From contig CAJTZD010000121.1 in assembly GCA_910584235.1 (NCBI GenBank), positions 1 through 6,480 on the forward strand: a stretch of DNA of 6,480 nucleotides, read 5' to 3'. This document shows positions 1 to 5,397 of the stretch, piece by piece; position 1 is the stretch's first letter, and each line of letters begins with the position of its first letter. The DNA is from an uncultured Acetatifactor sp. GTDB lineage: Bacteria; Bacillota; Clostridia; Lachnospirales; Lachnospiraceae. The position numbers were made by a program, and so were the translations under genes. The notes under the pieces were generated by a model. The model was not told the DNA's origin, did not search any database, and saw only the letters and a list, made by a program, of their open reading frames with translations.

Positions 1-57
1 GAGCATTCCAATGGAAGAAGAGCATTCCAATGGAAGAAGAGCATTCCAATGGAAGCG
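1..57. repeat. 19-bp tandem repeat, three copies
   Basis: Three head-to-tail copies of a 19-bp unit (GAGCATTCCAATGGAAGAA) lie at 1-19, 20-38 and 39-57. The first two are identical. The third matches for 16 bases and then differs at two of its last three. Each unit contains TTCC-AAT-GGAA, a 4-bp inverted repeat with a 3-nt centre. The array begins at the window edge, so more copies may lie upstream. The unit length is not a multiple of three and no frame through the array has a stop codon. It could be the end of an upstream coding region, a slipped-strand repeat or a cluster of operator half-sites. Nothing in the sequence decides among these. Confidence 0.9.
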
Positions 58-104
58 GCATGAAAAAAGAGTTCCTGACGGAAAGAAAGGAGAGCAAGCT
101 ATGA
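3..104 (+). CDS. Possible 3' end of an upstream gene, or a 14-codon leader (from 60), coupled to GH2
   Basis: One frame is open from base 3 through the tandem repeat and ends at TGA 102-104, which overlaps the GH2 ATG at 101 as ATGA. This four-base overlap is typical of translationally coupled genes in bacterial operons. The frame could be the C-terminus of a gene lying upstream of the window. Alternatively it could start at ATG 60-62 and encode a 14-residue peptide (MKKEFLTERKESKL) behind a weak GGAAG. No family is recognisable in 34 codons, and half of them are repeat-derived. The overlap is visible directly, but that this frame is translated is inference. Confidence 0.22.
   Translation, partial: AFQWKKSIPMEEEHSNGSGMKKEFLTERKESKL
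87..92 (+). promoter_or_regulatory. Ribosome binding site of the GH2 gene
   Basis: AAGGAG at 87-92 sits 8 nt before ATG 101. It fixes the GH2 start there rather than at the in-frame ATG at 11, which lies inside the tandem repeat, has no upstream Shine-Dalgarno sequence in view and would add 30 repeat-derived residues. Confidence 0.8.
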
Positions 105-2488
105 GGAGAGAGGAATCCCTGAACCGGGGCTGGACATTCTATAAGGAGGGCACGGCGGAACCGGTAGATCTGCCCCATACCTGGAACGCGCCGGACGGCA
201 CTGACGGAGGAGACGACTATTACAGAGGAAGCTGCTACTATGAGCGGGAGTTTGAGGCCCCTGCCAGAGAGCCCGGGGAACAGGTCTACCTGGAATTTGC
301 CGGCGTCAACGCCCAATCTTTCGTCTCCGTAAACGGCTTCGCAGTGGGAACCCACAAGGGCGGCTACTCAGCCTTTCGCTGCAACATCACCCATGTGCTG
401 AAAGAGAAGAACCTTTTAGAAGTGGTGGTGGACAATTCCCCCAGCGATGAAATTTACCCCCAGAAAGCGGACTTTACCTTTTACGGCGGCATATACCGGG
501 ATGTGAAACTGGTGGTGGTGCCCCCGGTGCATTTTGCCATGGAAGACTTTGGCGGGCCAGGCGTGAAAGTCACCCCCATGCTTCGGGACGGCAGGGCGGA
601 AATCACGGTGGAAGTCTGGCTGGAGCAGGGGCCTGAGAATGGGCAGTCCCGGTACCTGCTGGAAGCTGTAATTTCCGATGAAGACGGTGAAGCAGCCATG
701 GCGGGAACCTGTGTGGAGAGCGGGGTGACACAGGCACCGTCAGAACAAGCCTATGGCCGCATAGAAACCGGCCACGAAACCGGATACGGACAGGCCATAG
801 AGCGCAAACCCAATGCCACACTGCATCTTACATTGGAGAACCCCCATCTGTGGCAGGGCATTTGGGACCCATACCTGTATACTTTGACCACAAGGCTGCT
901 TCAGGAAGACATACCATTCCAGGAAAAAACCAGCACAGAGAGCCAGATGCTCCCTGGCTTTCACCCCCGGCTCCAGGCACCAAAGCCCACAAGACACCTT
1001 ACAGACCAGCTCACCCTGCGCTTTGGCTGCCGCAGCTTTTCCGTGGACCCGGACAGGGGCTTCCTGCTAAACGGCATTCCCTATCCCCTCCGGGGCGTAT
1101 CCCGCCATCAGGACAGAGAGGGAGTGGGAAATGCCCTGACGCCCCGGATGCACAGAGAAGACATGGAACTGATAAAAGAATTGGGGGCAAACAGCATCCG
1201 CCTGGCTCATTATCAGCACCACCAGTATTTCTACGATTTGTGCGATGAATACGGCATGGTAGTCTGGGCGGAAATCCCTTACATCACCTGCCATATGGAC
1301 ACCGGCAGAGAAAATACCCTGTCCCAGATGCGGGAGCTGATAGTCCAGAACCACCACCACGCCTCCATCTGTTTCTGGGCCGTGTCCAATGAGGTGACAG
1401 TAGGCGGAGTCACAGACCAGGTGCTGGAGAACAACCAGGCGCTCCACGCCCTGTGCAAGAAACTGGATCCCGGGAGACTTACCGCCATGGCCTGCGCGTT
1501 CATGCTCCCCGATGACAGCCCCATGCTGCAGATTACAGACCTGGTGTCCTACAACCATTACTTTGGCTGGTACCACGGGGAGATGGAGGACTGCGACGCG
1601 TGGTTCGACGATTTCCGGCAAAAACACCCCGGTCTGCCCATGGGTCTGTCCGAGTACGGCGCAGAGGCCGTGACAAAATGGCAGACCGCCAGACCACAGC
1701 GGGGAGACTATACAGAACAGTACCAGGCCCTCTATCATGAGCACATGCTGGAAATGATTCAGAAAAGACCCTGGCTCTGGTGCACCTATGTCTGGAACAT
1801 GTTCGACTTCGGCGCCCACGGCCGGGACGAGGGCGGCGTAAAAGGCCGCAACAACAAAGGGCTGGTGACCTTTGACCGGAAGCTGAAAAAAGACGCTTTC
1901 TATCTGTACAAAGCCTACTGGTCCAAAGACCCCTTTGTATACATAGCCGGCAGACGCTACGTAAACCGGGCGGAAAAGGAAACGGAAATCACCGTGTATT
2001 CCAACCAGCCCCAAGTGGAGCTGTACCAGAACGGCCGCCTGACAGGGACCCAAACCGCCAGCCATGTATTTCGATTTCAAGTGACAATGGAGCCGGAAAA
2101 TGTTATACTGGTAAAAGCAGGAGAAAAACGGGATTCCGTCATTTTGTATAGAGTAGAAAAACCGGATCTTTCCTATGTGCTGCCGGTGCAGGGAGAAGTG
2201 GAAAACTGGTTTGACGACCTTGCGGAAATCAAAGAGGGATATTTTTCCCTGGAGGATAAAGTGGGAGATCTGGTGAAAAGCCCGGAGGGACTGCAGATTT
2301 TCAGGGACTTCATGGCAGTGTACGACTCCCGAAAGAAAGGGGCCGCCGCGGCCTCCCACCTGACCGAGGAGCAGCGCCTGATGACCATGAAAAGCATGCG
2401 CCTGAAAGAACTGATGCGGCGCACCAACACGCCGGGGGAGGAAGTGGCGCAGTGGCTGGAGAAGCTGCAAAGTGTGCACAGAAATTAG
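101..2488 (+). CDS. Glycoside hydrolase family 2 protein (beta-galactosidase-like)
   Basis: This 795-residue cytoplasmic enzyme (no signal peptide) should hydrolyse terminal beta-linked sugars, most likely beta-galactosides. The GH2 domains occur in order. A sugar-binding jelly roll spans about residues 5-145 and includes LPHTWNAPDGTDGGDDYYRG. An immunoglobulin-like domain covers about 150-320, with two poorly conserved low-complexity stretches near 200-245 and 266-305. A TIM barrel covers about 320-610. The barrel carries NGIPYPLRGVSRHQD, then RLAHYQHHQYFYDLCDEYG. The acid/base is Glu431 in FWAVSNE and the nucleophile is Glu518 in SEYGAE. A C-terminal helical tail, from about residue 714, resembles one appended to other gut Clostridia GH2 enzymes. 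Both catalytic residues are present, so the gene looks intact. The start at 101 is set by the Shine-Dalgarno sequence and family alignment (MRREESLNRGWTF). The exact substrate is uncertain; a beta-glucuronidase or other GH2 activity is possible. The stop codon lies inside a 68-nt palindrome. Confidence 0.93.
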   Translation: MRREESLNRGWTFYKEGTAEPVDLPHTWNAPDGTDGGDDYYRGSCYYEREFEAPAREPGEQVYLEFAGVNAQSFVSVNGFAVGTHKGGYSAFRCNITHVLKEKNLLEVVVDNSPSDEIYPQKADFTFYGGIYRDVKLVVVPPVHFAMEDFGGPGVKVTPMLRDGRAEITVEVWLEQGPENGQSRYLLEAVISDEDGEAAMAGTCVESGVTQAPSEQAYGRIETGHETGYGQAIERKPNATLHLTLENPHLWQGIWDPYLYTLTTRLLQEDIPFQEKTSTESQMLPGFHPRLQAPKPTRHLTDQLTLRFGCRSFSVDPDRGFLLNGIPYPLRGVSRHQDREGVGNALTPRMHREDMELIKELGANSIRLAHYQHHQYFYDLCDEYGMVVWAEIPYITCHMDTGRENTLSQMRELIVQNHHHASICFWAVSNEVTVGGVTDQVLENNQALHALCKKLDPGRLTAMACAFMLPDDSPMLQITDLVSYNHYFGWYHGEMEDCDAWFDDFRQKHPGLPMGLSEYGAEAVTKWQTARPQRGDYTEQYQALYHEHMLEMIQKRPWLWCTYVWNMFDFGAHGRDEGGVKGRNNKGLVTFDRKLKKDAFYLYKAYWSKDPFVYIAGRRYVNRAEKETEITVYSNQPQVELYQNGRLTGTQTASHVFRFQVTMEPENVILVKAGEKRDSVILYRVEKPDLSYVLPVQGEVENWFDDLAEIKEGYFSLEDKVGDLVKSPEGLQIFRDFMAVYDSRKKGAAAASHLTEEQRLMTMKSMRLKELMRRTNTPGEEVAQWLEKLQSVHRN

Positions 2489-2552
2489 ATTTTCTAAGCG
2501 GTCAAGAGGGGGCATAGCCCACCTCTTTAGGACGCTCGCTAAGAAAATCTAA
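2485..2552. repeat. 68-nt imperfect palindrome starting on the GH2 stop codon
   Basis: The outer arms TTAGATTTTCTAAGCG (2485-2500) and CGCTAAGAAAATCTAA (2537-2552) are reverse complements at 15 of 16 positions. Inside is a second strong stem, AAGAGG-GGGC pairing with GCCC-A-CCTCTT (2504-2527), with an ATA loop and one bulged A; a GTC/GAC pair extends it. The GH2 stop TAG (2486-2488) lies within the left arm, so if this is an inserted element it may have supplied or replaced the native stop. No T-run follows, so a standard Rho-independent terminator is unlikely. A miniature palindromic intergenic repeat or an mRNA-stabilising stem-loop is more plausible. Its copy number elsewhere cannot be seen here. 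Confidence 0.78.
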
Positions 2553-2657
2553 ATCATTCTTCAAGCGCGACTTTTGCGCTTTGACTTGCACCGATTGGTT
2601 TGTGCCGCTAAAGCAGCAGATATATATTTATAGATGTCGGGAAAGGAAAAGGGAAAT
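2489..2657. other. Non-coding gap between GH2 and GH43 genes
   Basis: No credible gene lies here. Besides the 68-nt palindrome there is a smaller hairpin, AAGCGC (2563-2568) and GCGCTT (2576-2581) around a 7-nt loop, extended by TC/GA across one bulged T. An AT-rich stretch follows near 2619-2633. I see no convincing promoter: TTGACT at 2581 has no -10 at a usable distance. Whether the GH43 gene is co-transcribed with GH2 is open. Confidence 0.6.
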
Positions 2658-3737
2658 ATGGCTTATAACAGCATCAGGCCCGGCCAGGTATGGCTGGATA
2701 CAGAGGGAAAACGGATTCAGGCCCATGGGGGTTCTGTAATCGTAGTAGATGGTACTTATTATTTTTACGGAGAGAACAAGGAGAAGACAGACGGGGAAAA
2801 CGGCATCTGGCACTGGGGCGTCAGGGCTTATGCCTCTAAAGATTTGTACAATTGGGAAGACAAGGGACTGATCATTCCGCCGGAGCCGGAGGATGAAACT
2901 TCTTCCCTGCATCCCTCCTCCATGATGGACAGACCCCATATCATTTACAATGCCAGAACAAAGAAATATGTGGCATGGCTGAAAATCATGCAGAAGAACG
3001 GGGAACAGACGGAGACGGTGCTGACGGCAGACCGCTTCCTGGGACCCTATACAAAAGTGCGGGAGGGACTGCGCCCCCTGAATATGTCCGCAGGGGATTT
3101 CGACCTGGCGGTAGCGCCTGACGGTAAAGCGTATTACTATTTTGAGAGAGTCCATTCGGAGACCATCTGTGCGGACCTGACGGAGGATTACACGGATGTG
3201 ACAGGCTATTACAGCACCCACTTCCCCCATCCTCATCCGCCCTATGTGCGGGAGGCTACGGCCCACTTTGTGCGAAACTACAAGCATTATCTGCTGACCA
3301 GCGGCACCACGGGTTACATGCCCAATCCTTCCGAGGCGGCAGTTGCCGACACCTGGCACGGGCCATACAGGGTACTGGGGAATCCGCATCCCGGGGATAA
3401 GACAAATACCTCTTTCCATTCCCAGATTTCCTCTGTGTTCAAGGTGCCCGGGAAGAAAGACCTCTACATTGCCTGTGGAGACAGATGGAGGCCGGAACAC
3501 ATGGACATTCCCTATGAAAGCTATGAAAAGCTGTATGACATGCTGTTCGACCCGGAGGCGGACCGGGCGGAGGCCCTGAAGCTTGCGGAGAAATTTCCCC
3601 AGGACATCCGGGCCAACACTTCCATAGCGGACTATGTATGGCTGCCGCTGCGGTTCGTGGAATCCTGCAGGGAATATCCCCAGGGCATGGTGTTCATTGA
3701 CTGGAAAGATGAGTGGCGGATAGAAGATTACGACTAG
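2658..3737 (+). CDS. GH43 family protein, subfamily-24-like (exo-1,3-beta-galactanase type)
   Basis: The 359-residue product has no signal peptide and is a single five-bladed beta-propeller. It resembles GH43 subfamily 24, whose characterised members release galactose from beta-1,3-galactan. Blade 1 has VWLDTEGKRIQAHGGSVI followed by YYFYGENK. DRPHIIYNARTKKYVAWLK (from residue 91) matches the family ERPK motif with Asp for Glu. REATAHF contains Glu199, aligned with the catalytic acid, and SFHSQ contains Gln256, aligned with the Gln used in place of a catalytic base in this subfamily. DRWRPEH and YVWLPLRF near the C-terminus are also typical. I chose ATG 2658 over ATG 2634: the purine-rich AAAGGAAAAGGG lies just before it, whereas 2634 has no ribosome binding site. 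It should act with the GH2 enzyme on galactose-containing glycans. The family call is firm, but the exact substrate is inferred. Confidence 0.87.
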   Translation: MAYNSIRPGQVWLDTEGKRIQAHGGSVIVVDGTYYFYGENKEKTDGENGIWHWGVRAYASKDLYNWEDKGLIIPPEPEDETSSLHPSSMMDRPHIIYNARTKKYVAWLKIMQKNGEQTETVLTADRFLGPYTKVREGLRPLNMSAGDFDLAVAPDGKAYYYFERVHSETICADLTEDYTDVTGYYSTHFPHPHPPYVREATAHFVRNYKHYLLTSGTTGYMPNPSEAAVADTWHGPYRVLGNPHPGDKTNTSFHSQISSVFKVPGKKDLYIACGDRWRPEHMDIPYESYEKLYDMLFDPEADRAEALKLAEKFPQDIRANTSIADYVWLPLRFVESCREYPQGMVFIDWKDEWRIEDYD

Positions 3738-3791
3738 CGATTGCAATGGATAGAAACGGAGTCCGTATGCGGAGACTATGGGCCGAAAAGA

Positions 3792-3798
3792 AAGGTGG
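3792..3798 (+). promoter_or_regulatory. Ribosome binding site of the GH43 remnant
   Basis: AAGGTGG at 3792-3798 is 4 nt before ATG 3803 and 10 nt before the in-frame ATG 3809. Together with the family N-terminus M(R/K)QVYNPY, this favours 3809. The translation signal has survived although the gene is broken. Confidence 0.55.
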
Positions 3799-3808
3799 AC
3801 GAATGCAC

Positions 3809-4185
3809 ATGAGACAAGTATACAATCCCTACATGCCTACGTTCGAGTACGTGCCCGACGGCGAGCCCCATGTATTCGGGGACAGAATTTATCTCTACGG
3901 AAGCCATGACCGCTTCGGCGGCGTGGAATTCTGCCTCAACGACTACATCTGCTACTCCGCCCTGGTGACAGACCTTACGGACTGGCGGTACGAGGGCGTG
4001 ATTTACAGAAAAGACCAGGACCCCAGGAACCAGAATATCCCCGGTGACACCCCGCCAAACAAGCCCGGATTCATGATGGACATGGGGGGGAGGACTCTCT
4101 AAATCCTCCCGGCATCCACGCCCTGTACCTGGAATACAGCGGAAAGGGCGCGCCGGATATGGTCAGCTTTACGATCTGCGTTTGA
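3809..4185 (+). pseudogene. Remnant of a GH43 beta-xylosidase/arabinofuranosidase-like gene (frameshift plus large internal deletion)
   Basis: The N-terminus is a clear GH43 first blade: MRQVYNPYMPTFEYVPDGEP with the catalytic-base Asp in VPDGEPHVFG, then YLYGSHDRF and WRYEGVIYRKDQDP. The frame stops at TAA 4100-4102, after a run of seven G (4084-4090). One more G would read on through MGGEDSLNPPGIHALYLEYSG to GAPDMVSFTICV and a TGA at 4183-4185. In relatives NPPGIHA is followed by MWAPDV of the second blade. Here GIHA is followed instead by what looks like the last strands of a C-terminal CBM6-like domain. Most of the propeller, several hundred residues, is therefore missing, and the remnant cannot be an active hydrolase. 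It follows the intact GH43 gene by about 70 nt and was probably in the same operon. The substrate of the ancestral enzyme cannot be assigned. Confidence 0.85.
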
Positions 4186-4237
4186 GACAGTAGAAAACGG
4201 GATGACTTTGGAGAGACTTTGAAGCAGGGGGAAGCAT

Positions 4238-5035
4238 ATGCGTTTACTGATAGTGGATGACGAATACTTTGCCAGACAGGGCATCATGGACGGTGTCAAT
4301 TGGGAAGTGCTGGAATTTGAAGAAGTGCTCCAGGCCGGCAGCTACGGCGAGGCGGTGGAGGTCTTTGAGCAGCAGACGGCCCGGAACAAGCGGATTGACA
4401 TCCTGCTGTGCGACATCGAGATGCCGGATGAGAGCGGTCTGGAGCTGATTGAGTGGGTGGGCGGTCATTCCCCGGAGACGGAGTGCATTATCTTAAGCTG
4501 CCATGACGAGTTCGACTTTGCCAGGCAGGCGGTGCGGCTGAAATGCCTGGACTATATCTTAAAGCCTGTGCGCTACGATTTCCTCACGGAAGTTTTGGGC
4601 AAAACCATGAAGACCGTGGAGGAGAAGCACAGGCAGTCCACTCTGGAAAACTACGGCAGGATTTATGTGGAAAATATTGCCCAGTCCAGGCGGGAGGAGA
4701 CCGTGGATGTGGTGGACAAGGTGGTGGACTATATCGAAAAGCACCTGTCGGAGGAACTCAGCGTCCGCCAGTTGGCCAACATGGCCTATGTAAGCCCGGA
4801 TCACCTGACCCGCTCTTTCAAGAAACGCTTCCAGCAGACCGTCAGCGACTATATCCTGAAAAAGCGTATGACCCTGGCGGGAGAGCTGCTGCGGGACAGA
4901 AAGCTGACTATCACCATGGTTTCTGACTGCGTAGGCTTCGGCAATTATTCTTATTTTACGGAGCAGTTCAAAAAATACTACGGCATGACACCTAGAGAAT
5001 ATCAAAATTCCGTTAATCAGTTGGGGATGGACTAA
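4238..5035 (+). CDS. Compact YesN-type response regulator with AraC-family DNA-binding domain
   Basis: This 265-residue cytoplasmic regulator is expected to be phosphorylated by a membrane histidine kinase and to activate nearby sugar-use genes. The receiver domain (about 1-125) has acidic Asp7 and Asp8, phosphoacceptor Asp59 in LLCDIEMP, the Ser87 switch in IILSCHDEFDFA and Lys109 in YILKPV. The AraC-type double helix-turn-helix (about 158-258) includes LSVRQLANMAYVSPDHLTRSFKKRF and ends with VGFGNYSYFTEQFKKYYGMTPREYQ. Only about 30 residues separate the domains, whereas many YesN proteins are around 500 residues long. It may be a natural short form, as LENYGRIYVEN before the HTH resembles that in relatives, or an in-frame contraction. 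A good ribosome binding site (AGGGGGA, 4226-4232) precedes ATG 4238. The partner kinase is absent from the window. Its context beside GH2 and GH43 genes suggests control of glycan degradation. Confidence 0.92.
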   Translation: MRLLIVDDEYFARQGIMDGVNWEVLEFEEVLQAGSYGEAVEVFEQQTARNKRIDILLCDIEMPDESGLELIEWVGGHSPETECIILSCHDEFDFARQAVRLKCLDYILKPVRYDFLTEVLGKTMKTVEEKHRQSTLENYGRIYVENIAQSRREETVDVVDKVVDYIEKHLSEELSVRQLANMAYVSPDHLTRSFKKRFQQTVSDYILKKRMTLAGELLRDRKLTITMVSDCVGFGNYSYFTEQFKKYYGMTPREYQNSVNQLGMD

Positions 5036-5060
5036 TTTTCAGATTATTTTGACGGAGTTC

Positions 5061-5089
5061 TTGACAACCCGGCAGAGCCGTGATAGGAT
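5061..5089 (+). promoter_or_regulatory. Strong sigma-A promoter of the thrS leader
   Basis: The -35 box TTGACA (5061-5066) matches consensus. It is followed by an exact 17-nt spacer and TAGGAT (5084-5089), with TG one base upstream (5081-5082) as an extended -10. Transcription should start near 5095-5098, just ahead of the T-box stem I. It lies 25 nt after the response regulator stop, so thrS is an independent unit. Confidence 0.85.
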
Positions 5090-5095
5090 GAAAGG

Positions 5096-5358
5096 CAAAT
5101 CAGCATAAGAAAAAGCGATGACGGAAACAAGTAGCATATAAATCCCAGACAGAGAGAGCGTCAAATGGTGGAAGACGCTTATGCGGAGCCTATGTGAAAA
5201 CCATTCCTTAGCTGCGATGCCGAAAGTAGAGGTAAGTGTCGCCGTATACCTGCGTTAAAGGTTAGGATTTGATGGAATCTGAAGTGAAAAATTAAGGTGG
5301 AACCGTGCAATGAGCACCCTTAAAGGTATGTGAATCATATCTTTGGGGTGCTTTTCTT
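5096..5358 (+). promoter_or_regulatory. T-box riboswitch, threonine-specific (thrS leader)
   Basis: This leader senses uncharged tRNA-Thr and allows transcription of thrS when threonine charging is low. Stem I shows a GATGA K-turn-type motif (5117-5121), AGAGAG (5151-5156) and a distal hairpin, AGCGTC/GACGCT (5157-5162, 5174-5179), around an 11-nt loop containing GGTGG. The specifier is ACC (5200-5202), a threonine codon, in the usual GAAAACC-A context. A stem III candidate is AGGTA/TACCT within 5229-5255. The antiterminator folds as AAGG (5294-5297), the TGGAACC bulge (5298-5304), GTGC/GCAC (5305-5308, 5314-5317) and CCTT (5318-5321). The bulge TGGA could pair with a tRNA ending in UCCA. It excludes the terminator at 5314-5358. 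All key elements seem intact although the gene downstream is not. The 5' boundary is predicted from the promoter. Confidence 0.92.
5314..5358 (+). terminator. Rho-independent terminator of the T-box leader
   Basis: GCACCC (5314-5319) pairs with GGGTGC (5346-5351), and AAAGGTATG (5322-5330) pairs with CATATCTTT (5336-5344) with one G-U pair, closing a TGAAT loop. TTTTCTT follows at 5352-5358. The left arm shares GCACCCTT with the antiterminator, the mutually exclusive arrangement expected of a T-box. Confidence 0.93.
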
Positions 5359-5381
5359 ATGTGGATTTCAAAATTTTATCC

Positions 5382-5387
5382 AGGAGG
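5382..5387 (+). promoter_or_regulatory. Ribosome binding site of thrS
   Basis: A perfect AGGAGG at 5382-5387, 10 nt before ATG 5398, sets the thrS start at MKIKMRDGS. The in-frame ATG at 5359 lies right at the terminator T-run and has no ribosome binding site. Confidence 0.85.
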
Positions 5388-5397
5388 AAGAGAAGAA

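Noticed and set aside
1..57. CRISPR-like array
   Set aside because: The copies are directly adjacent without spacers and the unit is only 19 bp, so this is a simple tandem repeat.
11..100. Upstream extension of GH2 from ATG 11
   Set aside because: The added 30 residues come mostly from the tandem repeat and match no GH2 N-terminus. ATG 101 has a well-spaced AAGGAG.
1067..2515. A 482-codon open frame on the minus strand opposite the GH2 gene
   Set aside because: It lies antisense to a well-conserved GH2 gene with both catalytic motifs. Its translation shows no recognisable domain, so it is best explained by codon bias of the sense gene.
2485..2552. Rho-independent terminator for GH2
   Set aside because: The stem is strong, but no U-tract follows on the + strand, so I list it as a palindromic repeat.
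2581..2615. Promoter for the GH43 gene from TTGACT at 2581
   Set aside because: No -10-like hexamer lies at 16-18 nt. GCTAAA is about 20 nt away and a poor match, and the AT-rich TATATATTTATA is too far downstream.
2628..3746. A 372-codon open frame on the minus strand opposite the GH43 gene
   Set aside because: It mirrors the whole GH43 gene, has no family signature, and is a shadow frame.
5359..5397. Alternative thrS start at ATG 5359
   Set aside because: It lies at the end of the terminator T-run, has no ribosome binding site, and would add residues foreign to the family. ATG 5398 has a perfect AGGAGG and the family N-terminus.
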